Assembly (NCBI GenBank): GCA_030411725.1
Contig: MU839829.1
Location: 992,001-1,056,000 of the forward strand
Direction: 5' to 3'
DNA: 64,000 nucleotides
Origin: Echria macrotheca
Lineage: Eukaryota > Ascomycota > Sordariomycetes > Sordariales > Schizotheciaceae
Part shown: piece after piece, positions 22,337-35,300 of the stretch
Layout: each line of letters begins with the position of its first letter
How positions within the stretch are numbered: the stretch's first letter is position 1
Program-made: the position numbers and the translations under genes
Notes under the pieces: model-generated
The model's database searches: none
Told to the model about the DNA's origin: nothing
The model's input: the letters and a program-made list of their open reading frames with translations, nothing else

Positions 22337-23338
22337 TCATGAGTTGACCGCCGTCTCGTTGTCGAGCTTTCTCCGCTTCCCCTTGGGGGCAGGGTTCATC
22401 CTCGGCGTGTACGTGACTGTCCTCGTCACCACCTCCCGGATATGTCGTATGCTTGACCTCGACTCCCTCTTGGTGTGAGTCGGCGTGGTAGGGTTCTTGG
22501 GTGGCTGGGGTTCCGCCTGGGCCGGGCGCTTGCATGCGGATCCGGGCGTCTCGGCGAATCGCCTCGACTTGAGCGCCGCGTCCCAGTCGAAAGGAGACTT
22601 CACCGACGCAGCGCTCAATGGAGATCGTGGTGAGTAGATGCCCGAGTTGGAAACAGCCGGAGAGGCGGGGAGTTTTAAGCTTGGGAAAACATTCTGCCCC
22701 GCGGGAGGAGCAGAGAGTGGATAGGTAGCGTTAGCGCGCGGCGTCGGCGGAAGCTTCGTGTTGATGGGCGCCGGCTTGGGACTCCTTGGCCTGCTTGGTG
22801 TTTCGCACTCGACTTTGGCCTCTTTCTCGGTTTCCTTCTCGGGACATTCACAGCTGACCTCGGTTCGCGCCGTCGAAGGCGCGCTCTCGATTTGCTCGCC
22901 CTTGTCCTTTTCAGATTCCTCCGAGCTGGCCGAGCCATCGCTGGCGCTGCTGCTCGCGCTCTCAGTACTGCTGGCGGTGCTTGTTCGGTTAAACACCTTG
23001 CGGCCCGTTTGCGGCGGCGACGCAAGATTTGGCGACGCGAGTGACATGCTCTTCAAAAAATCTAGATATGCCACTGGCGGCGTGATGGGCGTCTTTTGGA
23101 GATCATCGAGCCGAAGAGTAGCCGAGTACGGTCCGGCAGATGGCAAGCCGGCCGAGGGGAGACCAGATCGGATAGGGTCACGGAAAGCTGATGACCGCGA
23201 GACCGCAGACAGTGGTGTCCTCTCCGAGATGGCCGAAGGAAGTGAGATGGCCGACTTCAGATCCGTGGCCGAGGGGGGATACTGAGGGAAGTTGGCTGTG
23301 ACGGGCGTCGACAGCGACAGCGTAGGTTTGACCGACAT
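22337..23338 (-). CDS. Hypothetical Ser/Pro-rich fungal protein with a basic C-terminal motif
   Basis: I do not recognise the function. A single exon of 333 residues starts MSVKPTLSLSTPVTANFPQ. It is rich in Ser, Pro and Ala and lacks transmembrane segments or a signal peptide, so it is probably an intrinsically disordered soluble protein. Two parts look constrained: PVAYLDFLKSMSLASPN at about residues 89-105, and the C-terminal RHIREVVTRTVTYTPRMNPA followed by KGKRRKLD, which could be a nuclear signal. A SPFDWDAALKSRRFAETPG block lies before it. Many SP/TP sites suggest phosphorylation. The consistent coding texture supports a real gene. It faces a 16.7-kb gene-poor region on its 5' side. 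Confidence 0.8.
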   Translation of the reverse strand: MSVKPTLSLSTPVTANFPQYPPSATDLKSAISLPSAISERTPLSAVSRSSAFRDPIRSGLPSAGLPSAGPYSATLRLDDLQKTPITPPVAYLDFLKSMSLASPNLASPPQTGRKVFNRTSTASSTESASSSASDGSASSEESEKDKGEQIESAPSTARTEVSCECPEKETEKEAKVECETPSRPRSPKPAPINTKLPPTPRANATYPLSAPPAGQNVFPSLKLPASPAVSNSGIYSPRSPLSAASVKSPFDWDAALKSRRFAETPGSACKRPAQAEPQPPKNPTTPTHTKRESRSSIRHIREVVTRTVTYTPRMNPAPKGKRRKLDNETAVNS

Positions 23339-26300
23339 GATGGCGACGTGTTGTTGTTCGCGGTAGACGGCAAGTGCGTTTGTTGGGAGGAGAGGCGTCT
23401 AGTCAAGCGAATGACTCGATGAATCTCTCTGCGCGCGGCGTGGTGTGACGAGATGCCAGTCGACTTGTCTGGGCCGAGGTGTGGAGGGCAAACAGATGAC
23501 CGGCACTGGTGGGGGGGAGAGGGAAGAAGGCGGGAGAGATGCAGGAGGGGTGGGTGAAATATTTTATGACGAAGGTGAGGGAGGACCAGCCGACGAGAGG
23601 GAGAAGTAACCTGGTGCTGGTAGGATTAGGACCCTGGTGTGGTATCCTTGTCCGCGTCGATTCCAGAGCAGTGGACTGGAGCTCTAGGGTCCGGCGGTTC
23701 GCAATCCGGGAGAGACTAAACACAGCAGCCGGTGCTGTTTGTTTATCGCGCTGGGCCGGGGAGGTGACCAGGTCTGGGGGGTGAGGGGGTAGGGCCTGGC
23801 GAACGAGGGTCAGAGAACGACAAGCAAGCGCAGAGACTGGCTGGTGCAAGGGGACAAGAGAACAAGACGGCCGTGGGAAACAAAAAAAGAGCGCGAAGAA
23901 GAAAAAGGTGTTGAGTGACGGGGAAGGCGACAGCGCAGCCAGTCAGAGGGGCTTGGACCGGCGGCAAATTGGGACGGCGGCCGGGGGTGCTGGAGTCGGA
24001 CAAGCGAGAAGCGACGATTTGACAGGGTCTCGGGCGGCAGTGGAAGTGTGCTGAGATGCTGGCCGGTGCCTTAGCGTGGCTCGGATTGCTGCGAGTTGCG
24101 AGTTGCGCGTGTCGACGCTTGGAGCCTTCCGGGGGGCTGCGGCGCCCTGAGTGAGACGTCGTGACACTGTGGCCCCACTCGGGCGAGAAGTGGCTTCGGG
24201 AGGGGCAGAGACACGGCGCCAGGATCGACGGGTCGGGGAAAGATACAAAATGCAATATCGAGAACGGCACTCAAAAACATGGAGAAACGAGGACAAAATA
24301 AAAAAGTCGCCTACTCACCCGCTATGGTCTTGATCAGAGAGGGCGCTTAGGCAGCCAGGCTCGATTGATATTGGCAGGCAGCGGGGGGCGCGACGGAACG
24401 AGGCCTCAGGAGCGGGCTGCTTGGAAGCCGTCGAGGTCGGGGGCTAATTTGGCGGGAGCTGGGCAAAAAGACCAGAACAGAGTGGGTGCGGGATCGTGAT
24501 GGTGTCGGCACCTCAACCGCCGTGTCTTGACGAGGGGCCGTGTGTGATTGGCCGTGCCTGCTGGAACCTGCAGCAGCAGAGCGCTAAGGTCATATTCTTA
24601 GTACAGGGGTCTGTGATTGGCCAGCGCCTCCCCTTACCAGAAGCTTGTCGACCGCAGGTGCGCGAGCGCCAGGAATCCGCCCGATGGCTGACCAGCAATT
24701 CTCGCGACTGGCCTTCGAGATTGCAGCGAGGAACCACCGAGATGAGCGGTGACGGCGCGGGCGGGGTTGCGGGAGCTCTCGAGGTTGTCTCGAAACAACG
24801 GACAACTCCAAGGAAGGAGCCCCCGTGGGCTGAAAAAGCAAAAATCTTCAAGATAAGGTTGGTCCTGCCGGTTTCGTCTTGTATCGTGGTCTTCCTCTCT
24901 TTTCCTCTCCTAGTGTTTCCCTTTCTGCTCTGCGTGTCGGGATTCGGTTCTGCGGGTGGCTGGCTGGCTGGCTGGAGTAGGCGAGGCCGTTGCAACTCAA
25001 CCAGGAGAGCGAGCGGAATGTTGATTGTGTTCGAGTTGGACAGAGACAACCATTCCACTTCTCGGTGGTCAGTCAGATCGGGGCATCCAAGATGTATATG
25101 TACCGGCAGCGCCTCGGGCTGCGACGCCAATAACCGCCTGGCCGGTGTCGCCAGCCTGAATGGGATTCTCGGGCTGATGGGCTGGTGACGCTGGCAGTGC
25201 TGGCAAAGGCGGGTAGCTTCTGCACGTCTTCGATCTTTCTGGTGCGGCCCAGGTGACCACCCTCTCCTCCGTCCACACAAACAGCCTCACGGGAGCGCGC
25301 GCCATCAACAAGAAGAGGCTCTTCGCGAGAGAGCGTTGCAGGAAGCCGGCGACCCATCTCCACGGCCGCCCCCGCGCTTATTCCTCGAGGCCATCTCGCG
25401 AGTTGGGAACGCGGGTTCAAGTCTCCATTCGCCAACACGCCGCGCGCTTGTCCGAATCGCCAGCCGGAAAGGGAACCGCTACTGGGACTTCGGTTGGACG
25501 CTGTCGTCAGGACTGCCAGATTGGGTTTTCGGCTCTGTCTATGGCCCCGGCATCCATTGGCTCGCCGTTGATGAGCCTCACGCTTGGCCAGCGCCTTTCC
25601 AGATCCATATAACCTACAGCCCAGAGCGCGCGCCTGTTCTCTCCATGGCTGTCTCGCTGTAGGAGGCCGGGCCTCGTCCCTCAGGACCAGCTTGCTTGCA
25701 ACCTTGCACAATGTCGAGTTCCGCCCCAGCTACCCTACTACGCCCGCAAGGATCTCCTGCCCGTGGCCTGGGGCGTCATCACCAACAACGCACGCAGCCA
25801 TGCCGGGTGCGGATGACGAGAGTGGCATACATGCCATGTTTTCCAGTTTCCTGCAGAATCCTACGACATCTCGCTGTCGGGCTCGGGAATGAGGCAACTA
25901 TCACCGGCTTCTATTGTCCGGCTGTCGAAGCGCTGCGGATACCAACGTCACCCACATCGCCAATGGGAAGTGAGCGGGTAGCTGCGTGAGAACTCTTGTT
26001 CGATAGGCCCGGGAACCAATTCTCCGAGTGGACTTGTGGACACGGCGTCTTTGCTGGGTTGCGGCGCAACCAAGCCTCGAAAGCGCTTCCAGAGAGTCTT
26101 TGGCTCACGTTGCTGGTCTGTCTGAGCGGCCAGACTCCAGGATCCCCCACAACGCCGGCCATGGCGATAGCTCAAACACATGGTGAGGTCAGGGATCAAG
26201 GACATGGCATGGCCTGGGGGCTAGCAGACGCTTGTGCCGCTGGCGCGCCTAACCCGCGAATAGGAGGAGCGTGTTCTCTGTCAACCTCTGCCCGTCGCTT

Positions 26301-29300
26301 CCGACACTGATACAAGCTGGCGGATCAGAAACACCACCGATTCTCCAACTGCCGCGCAGGGAGGCTGAGACTTGATGCGGGACATCGTCTTCATCTTCTT
26401 GGCAAACAAACCTTGTGGGAGCCTCGGTCCCAGGGTCATGGCATGGGACTACAATGTGCGGTCTTTTGATGGAACCCTTCCGGATCACGCATCTGGTATG
26501 CCTAGACGCCCGGCACGGTGCCTTCCAGATTGCAAGGAGTCGGTGGATCGCGACCCCGGGAATATTGGAAGGATCGAAGCCATGAATGGCTCTGTCCAGG
26601 CCGGTCGATGCCGTTGCATGCAGCGACCCTGTCGGCAACAATGGCGGTCAGCGTCGACCCTCTCTCGCGACCACGTCTAAACAGCATCCAGGGCGACGCC
26701 TCGGGCTGCAATGGCCTAGCCTGGCCTGGTCAGATTGGGCGGCCACGGCTGAGAAGATTTCATGACCCATGCCCGGTCCATGTGTGAGCCGATAGCCGGC
26801 ATGTCGTGCAGCCGAAGCACCATCGGTCTGAAGCCGCGCTTCTCGTTGCCACAGACCATGGGTCCATGTCCGCCAACCGACGCAGGACGCCATCGACCGT
26901 TATGCCAATAGCCGCGGTGTCGTCGCAGAGTTTTACTCCAGGAAGCAAAGGATCATTCGGCCGTCTTGGCTGGGATATGGCTACAGCCAGGAAGCTGCAT
27001 CAGGACGGGGAAGTCTAATGACCAGATCTTTGGGATGTGAAGTGTGTTCCTCTCGACAGTTGGTGAAAGAGAGACGCCACGCAGGATTCCATGACATGTG
27101 TGTGTGTGTGTGTATGCCTTCTCATCACGAGCTGAAAGTCATCCGGGTATGCATCGTGGCGGCTTTGGAATGCCGCCATTCGCCCACGTAAGCGCGGCCG
27201 TTCTGTATCCCCCATGCTTTCTTCTTCATCTTCTTCCTCTTGGTGAAATGTATGTGTGTTCCCTCCCCCTTGTCTCCCGCAGCTGTGGTAGTGCGGCTGC
27301 GTCAAGGACTTTGTGGCTTGAATCCTTCCAATTTACACGCGCAGACTGGTGGTCGCCTGTCTGAGGAGAGACTGCGTATGTGCGGCGCGGACGGGGTGAA
27401 GGGGGGGACTGACAACGACACAGTGTTGAACCGGTTTTTGTTCAGCTTTTTTTTTGGTGGTGAGTCCTTTCACTATCGCTTTCTCCGGGAGCATACACAC
27501 ACTTTGCATTGCACCATATAGAAAGGAAAAGTTAATCAGGAAAACAGACAACATGTGTGCCGATCGTTGGCTGGTTGGTGACTTGGAAGTGCGTGTGTGT
27601 GATATATCTAGGTGAGCAATGAACTCGCTGCGTCAGGCGCTTAACGCTGTGCGTCTGGAGAATCCTTCCGCTCGGCTTCGCATGCCCCCTCCCCCCCTTT
27701 TTATTGGTGCGGCGTTGTGTGTGTTGGCGTTGGGGCGTTGGGAGGAGGGACGATCAAGCACCACGCAATTCCGAGCAATACCTTTAGTTATGTTCCAAGC
27801 TGGGGGATCTGAGTGGTGTTGGATGGTTGGGTTTTGTGGGGATTTGGTAAGGGGTGTGCTTGGGTTGTGTGTGGGATATGAGAGCAAGCTTTATCCGTTG
27901 ATAAAAAGATGGCAAGTGGTGGATGTGTGACGTATTTTATTTCCGCTTCGGCATTGTATACTTTAGGAAGGACAGTAAGAAACTTCTCGTGTGTCTCTGA
28001 GGGTGATATTCATGGTGAGTTCATCGCTGGACGGTACGGGTCTGGAAACGTTTTCCAAGCAAAGTATGCGTAGATGGAAAGACGAAGGGGGCTGATCCGG
28101 GTGTCAATGGTCGCGGGGAACATCTTCGCGAGGAATGGAACGGCAAGAAGTACGGGCAAGCTAAAAAGCAGGAGAGGAAAGCCGAAAGGGAAGGGAGTGG
28201 GGGTGGTCCTCGAGCGAGAGGAAGAAGCCATGTGCATACCAGGTTTTGCTTGTTGTATGTCGTTTCGTCTGTCTCGACCCCGTCTGGCTTGGTAAGTGAG
28301 TGGTTAGAAAAGTGCAGACGCCAACGAGCGGGAGCAGGGACCGAAAGCCGAAGACGGGGCCGTCGTTTCGAGCAAGAGTCAGGTAGTTCCCTGTATTGTG
28401 CAGTACATGCTGTGTGCGCACCTTGGTGTGTACTCTTCCTCGGTCTCTCTTGCGCCCATATCGCGTAGGTACTTGGAAGTTTGCTGTTAGAAGAAGAAAA
28501 CAGAGACCTGAAGAAGTGCAGGTAATGATGCTTGTTTGGTAGAAGAGAGGATGAGCCCTGGGGACTGGCCAAATACAGTGGCCTGGGTCCATGCGTGCCT
28601 TCCATCTTGTCTGGGTGCTCCTGCCTGGCCTAACGGTTCCCAAGGCGTTGGAAGCCGAAAAGAGGGTGGGCACCGTGCCGGGTATACACGCTCGAGCAAG
28701 AGAAGGCTTCTCCATTCCTGCAGTGTTTTCCCACGTATACGCATCCTTTTCCGGTGAATTTTGAACCCTCCGTCCTGGAGGATTCGGGGCGTGTTGTTCT
28801 TAGTTGCATAGGGAAGACGGACCGGATATGAGCATTAACAGTGCATTTCGTCGGAGACTAAACCAATGCGCGTATCGTTCGAAGGCAGGTAATAGTGTCT
28901 GTGTGTGTGTGCCTCTGTATGCCAGCGGCCTGCAGATTCCACCGTTGGCAGAATTGTCGTTTGGACTGTTGTGGATGCATGTCAAGAAGGAACTACGTGC
29001 ACAGAACGGAGATTCTCTTTCCGAGAGAGCCACAGAGCGGACTGGACTGGACGGGACTATACGTCCGGGACGAAGGTTGACAGCCACTTCGAGTCCATAC
29101 CTAGGATTTGCGGACTTTCTAAGGATCCTGCATGCATCGACATGAACAGAGCATGTTCACGGACGCAAGGGAGTGTCCAGCATCGCCCTTCTACCAACAC
29201 AAACACCACCACGAAGTGTAGGATCGAGGCACGGAGACGGGAGGACTGAGTGAGCGCGGTAGAAGCGACGTGCTTAAGCGCGCAAGATCAGGATTCAGTG

Positions 29301-32300
29301 CATCTGCCTGTTGGTGTGTGGACCAGAGTAGGTAGTATGCATGCTCGGATGTCCGTTCATCGTAGTATCTGTAGACGCGGCTGGGTGAGTGAATGGTAAC
29401 TGGAGGCATCTGCATGATGTAGGTAGGCAAGACATGTTGGCTGGTAAGAGACAAGCGCTTTCGGCTGGTGTCGCTGTGTGGTATGATATCGTGAGGCATG
29501 ACCGGGAGAAGTCGGTGTCGTGATCCGTAGCGGGCGCACATGTTTGGAAGAGGATCGGGAAGGGTATCTGCTCTGTCCCATCCTCCTCCTCTGGTGACTT
29601 GAACCATATGGCTCGGAAATGTGCTGCGTGGGTCGTCGATCATGGAAAGGCTTGAGGTCATGGATTTGATCCCTCTTCAGAAAGGGGCGACTGTCACGGC
29701 TACCTTGCCTCAACGATGCGGACAACATTTCTCTCGTGCTTTGAACTCGACGAAGCATCTTAACTCGAAACACATCCAGCGACGACGTGGCATGTGCTTC
29801 GATCTGGCGAACAACAGGAAGCTTCACTGGCGTTTGAAGCTTCTCCTCGCCCTGTCTCCGGCCGGATACATGTCCTTGTTGGAGGATTGTTTCACCGGGG
29901 ATATCACAGCTATGTCCTGCCAATATCTAGGAGTCATATCGGTGCTAACACAGTCTACTTCTATATCTGGACAAGAGACGACTTCTCTAATTCAAGGTAG
30001 GCACAGAAGGCTTCAGACAGCACCTTATCCACGTCCACTAGCTGAACAACATGCATACCCAGTTCCAACTCCCGACCACGGTAGATATGTCGACGGGTCT
30101 TTAAATATATTCCGGCAGTAATTTGAGAATGGAAAAGAAGCCCGCTACACATCTGTTGTGACGTTGTTCCGTTGTTCACAGATATACAAGCTTCATTTCC
30201 TGGCACCGGCATACGCTGTCCATGCTGATGGTAGATGCAAGGGCAACCGGCGTCAACGGGACTTGATCATCGCGGAGGAGAGTGCCTTTATTTTGACGCA
30301 TCAATGCCAAGCTCTTCACACATGTTTGGCCCCTTTCCACCTCATTTTTCTCCTCACAAGTCCGCCATAACTTTCTGTCTAATCGGCCGATATGTTTGTA
30401 CCGTGTTGACTCGTGGATCTCTTGACGCTCGCCATAACGGTGCTCGTAGTTCTTGTCGCATCCCGGCGGCGTGGAGTTCGATGATCTGGTATCCGGACAC
30501 GATCAGTCTTTCGTCAGGAAAGGGGGCTCAGGAAGTACGGAAACGCCCTCTACGCCTCCGCTAAAGCATGGAATATTCCTAGATGTCTCAAGATAATCCT
30601 ACTCCTTGCACGTATTGTCTAATTGTCCTCAGGATAGTGGACAATAAGTAAACTTTTGACTTCCCGCCTGTGTGGCCATCATCACGCCATTGACCTAGCT
30701 CGCACCGTAACAAGGGCCGAGGCTTAATCGAGACGATGGGGCGCGGGATTCTAGGTAACTCTGGTTCGTGAGTATATCTTTGTTTCGAGCAGCTCAGTCG
30801 AATTTGTATAGACGGGCACCTGGAGGGAAAAAGTCCTGGAGTCGAGAAATTGTGAGTTAGCCTCTCGTTTCTCTGAAAACCAACAGCGCCCAACGATCTA
30901 CTCACGTCCAAATCAAGGAAAAACTCTAAATTGCAGATCAGTTTTCACGTGGATACAACTTCTCTGGCAGTGTCTTTTCCAGCTGTAACGAAAAAAATTC
31001 ACGAGGAAGAATCCCTTGTTGTGCAAACCACCCTGACCCAGCGGCCACGATCAGGACGGGTGACGATCGCGCCAGAGACCGGAGAAAAAGAGGATAACAT
31101 CTTCAACAAGACACACTGACTCCAATCCTGACAATTTTTTTGGAAGATATGGAACACGGCCTTTTGAAAGAATGGAAGAAAAAAGTTAAGACTTCAAATC
31201 GCCGCCATCACCCCTTATCCAGCCAATCACCCAGCCCCTGATCCACGGTTCGTCAACACCGAGCGAATAGGAGGTAGCCAACAATCACAGAGTCTCTATC
31301 GCTGTTTTCTCCTCGTTCCATCTTCTCGAGCTCTAAGAGCACTCTACAGACGAGAACGCAAACAACGAAAACAAGGGCCCCCGATTCGCAATGCACGACA
31401 ATCAGATGCGGTATCCGTACGTCACACACGAGCCGGACACCTCCCTCTGCCCAGGTCTAACGGATCACACAACCCATAGGCTGTCCGGACATCCACGTCC
31501 GCTGACAGAAGAAAACGAGTATTGGGAATCTGTTGACATTTTTAAGCCAGGTAAGTTGCAGCTGGGTGGCTGACGGAAGAAGATATCATCCAGAGAGACC
31601 TACGCTTCACCGATACCACGAACCCGTCGAAACTCGATGAATCCTTTCCCTCCACCTGCTCTTCTTGTCCTCACGAAAGCTATTCCGCAGCCATCCGAAC
31701 AATCCACCGAGCCCAACACCGAGCCCTCCCCATTCCGGCGGTTGCTACCTCTCCGTCCTGTATCCACGGCTACCTAGATACTCCCCCTGATGCGAACATA
31801 TAGAAGTAGAATAAAAGATACTATGAAGCTGTCGGATTCGAGAACATAGGTAGACAAGGACAAACTCCCAAGGTTATCGATGTCCTACATCGCCGAACCC
31901 ACCGTCCTCCCTCGTACCAGGAAAAAGAGATGGCGAAAACATTGACAATCGTAGCTGGATACATATAGATAGAAACAAGAGGAAGAAGCAAATACACCTC
32001 GTCCTTCTGCTATCGTACCAAAAAAGAATCGGGAGATGGATAGATCCCCAGGAGCCACTCGCGCGTTTGTTGATGATGGTTTGCCAACCGTCTAAGGGTT
32101 ATACCGTGTTGGACCTCCCCATCACGATGAACTCCTTGTCCTTGCAGCTTTTTAAAAGCAATGGATGATGAACTACAACTTGGGCATCCATCAAGTTTCC
32201 CAATGCTCTCCAGTGCGTATATGCCTATCCAGATCCAATTTTCTCCCCCTCGACACACTCTAGAACTAGCTGCAATATTCGCGGTGGTCTGGTACACAGC

Positions 32301-35300
32301 GACTTTAGACAATCTCCCTGGAGCTTGGTTGTAGTTACGGGCTCCATGAAACCTTCAGCACACACCACCAGCTTTTGCCGGCTTGCCAGTCGCTAGCTAC
32401 TCCAGACTTGCTCGGGGGGCAACTCGAGAAAACCGGCAACACATCCCATCCGCCTCCGTCAGACCACCAACTTAGACCTCAACCCAACCCCAACCCCCCC
32501 TGAAGCAAGGTCAACAACAACCCCGAGAGTTATCGGCCACACACAGTGTCACAGTGTCCCATAGCCCCAAACACACGTCCCGCGCAGCAAAGGACTGGAA
32601 ATCAGGCCGACGGCCATCGCGCAACACACAGACATGCCGGGCGGGCGAAGCAACCTACCTCCGGGCCCCGGCACCGTCTCCGCGAAGCCTGATCAGTGAT
32701 CACCAGGCCGCCGCCCAAAAGTCGACGGCTCACATCCCACGAAACGAGCGTCAACACACATCTCACATCTCCTCTTGGACCCACCTCGAGAACGATACCA
32801 CGACGACGACCGTTTCCGAAATAAGGGTTCCTTCCTCAACCTCAAAGGGGTGAATCCCTACCCACCGCAATCTCCGCGGGGATACACCCAGGGCTAGTTA
32901 CCTGCCACCCCAAGATGTGTTCCATCTCAATCTCATCGTCGAGAGAAGAAGCTCGGAGTAATTTCATCTCCCCACGTGGCTAGGTAGACTCCCGTCAAGG
33001 CTGGGGAAATCTCTGTCTCCTCTCAGCCAACGACGGCGCAAGAGAAAAAGACAAGACAGGGAACCTTGACAGGTTTCCCTGCCACCCTGTCTCGGAGATT
33101 TTTGTGTTTCTTCTAGAGCTACATACTGGGGAGAAGTTGCTTGGTTGCCAAGCTGAACCTCAGGTGTCACAGACAGGCTCCCACGGCGTTCGAAATCAAG
33201 CCACACACACACCATGCTTCCTCAGCCTGGCGACCCATCCTCGGCCACCTGCCTAGAGTGTGCCGCTGAGATGTGACAGGACCGGTTGGGGGGTGTGAGG
33301 CATATCGTGCCTTCGTATCACCAGGAATTCCCAGGGCCTTGGACATAGTATCCCGTCCTCGTGGGAAGGCACCACCAACGTGAGCCTTCTCGGGACCCTA
33401 TCGGAACGCAAATGACAAGGACGTTGGATCCTGGAGGACCTCCTTGACGTCCTGCGCAGTAATCAACTCGACACACTAGAGAGATGAGCTGAGAAGCTTG
33501 TGTTATGTCTGGCCGTTGGTGTCAAAATGCGGCCCGGCATTGTCCAGTATCCAGATTGTCTAGCTGTCTCGGAGCTCCAGTCACATCACGCACCTCTTCG
33601 ATGATCGGCTCGTGTAAGTGGTCGCGAGCAGTAAACATTGTCATGGCCGAGCTTCCGGACTGGCCAAGCGCACGAAAGCAACCGAGACAAGACGCAGTCA
33701 CGGCAAGGCCCGCCCCCAGTCTAGACTCGAGATCACGGCCGCGTCCCCAATCGCCTCTCCGTAAGCGCCAGAGAGAGAGAGAGAAGCTGCTGTTGGCTAG
33801 GACGCGCTAGCCCGCCACGAGGCACTCCGCAAAAGCCTCGAGATAGCGTGGGCGTTGCTTCGACACGGGGCGCCGAATCAGAGCCGTGATGTCGACCTCT
33901 GGACGTTGATTCGCCGCGGCTGCCGTATTCGACAGGGGATAGCTAGTTGCCGGAACCGGGAAAGCGGCCATGGATGCTCGACCAGGTTGATCAGAGCCAC
34001 GAGAGCTTCCCCTCAGATCGCGGGGGGCCGACGTCACTCGACGCGTTTCCAAGAATCCATGAAACCGATCGGCGGTTGGGCAGGAAAGCAACTGGACGAA
34101 GATGAGGGACATCGGGGCTGGGAGACGACAAAGGGACGACTAGCCATCTCTTGACGAAATCCCAGATGAGAAATGGTCACCGTTGGTGATGTGACAAAGG
34201 AGATCTGGAGATCATGGGGTGCATCGAGAGCATCATAGCTCCCTGCATTGGCCTGATTCCGGGGTACGTAGCAAGGCGTGCAACCCGGAAGGACGCTCAG
34301 AGGTCTTCGGGGTTTTTCCATATCAGAATCTGGACAGTGACCCGGACGTGATCCGACTGCCCATTGGGGGCGCACACACGGTGGTCAGCGAGAGGGAAGC
34401 ATTTTGGGATCCAGGCACAGGCATCCATCCGCGCTATCCGCCTCGGCGTCGGGTCACTCCCGCACTTGCACGAGCAGCATCGTCGCGGCGGCGGGAGGCT
34501 CTGTGAAGAAAAGATTAAATCGGTCGCTCCGGTCGCGGCCGTGATGGAGGGGTGCTTTTTGGGAGGGGGACAGGCGCGAGATTAGACCGAAAGATTGCAG
34601 TCAGCAGGTCGACGCAGCATTACAGACCTGAAATGGGCAATTTTAGCCAGTCTGCCGTCTATCGCGGCAGAGAGGGCTTTAAAAATCGTGGGTGAGGGAG
34701 ATGAATTCCCAAGATGCAAAATCGCGAGTGCGACATTGCAATCGACCAGGGCCCCGCCAAAACACTGTCTGGATGAAACAGCGACCGTGACTGGCGCAAG
34801 GGAACTTTGCGAGCAAAAAGGCCTTGGCCCTTCCCACGAGGTGGCAGGAATGCAGTCGCGCTGCTATTCGTCAATAATAATAATCGGCACCCCGGAGTTA
34901 GGCCACTCAGAGGACGTGGAAGCGCCGTGCCCCGTGTTTCAGGTGTCACGCTGGCCACTCACACGCCCGGTTTTTTCGGGCGCTGGTGTCCAAACGATTG
35001 CATCTGTCAGCCCTCTCCATTCTCTGGGTGCACCGGTCATTCTTTTCGCTGTTTCCCCTCATCATCCGGCAGACACATCAGACAACGCATCTCGCGTCTG
35101 GATGACACACTATGTCGTCACCTGACCAAGGGTCGGAGATCGGGACATTCATGCGAAAGGAGCCCTTGTGTCCGTCCAAGCGTCTCCTCGTGTTTGCGAT
35201 AGAGTCGTCTGCGAGATTTAAACGCTTATTAATAACGCCTTCGAGTAAGAGCGGGATTCCAGTTTGTCGTCCATCCTCGGGTGCCGTCCCGCCGGCGGCC

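Noticed and set aside
24513..25280. A 255-codon minus-strand frame in the gene-poor block.
   Set aside because: Arg/Pro/Ser-rich text typical of random GC-rich frames, with no motif and a competing plus-strand frame of similar length.
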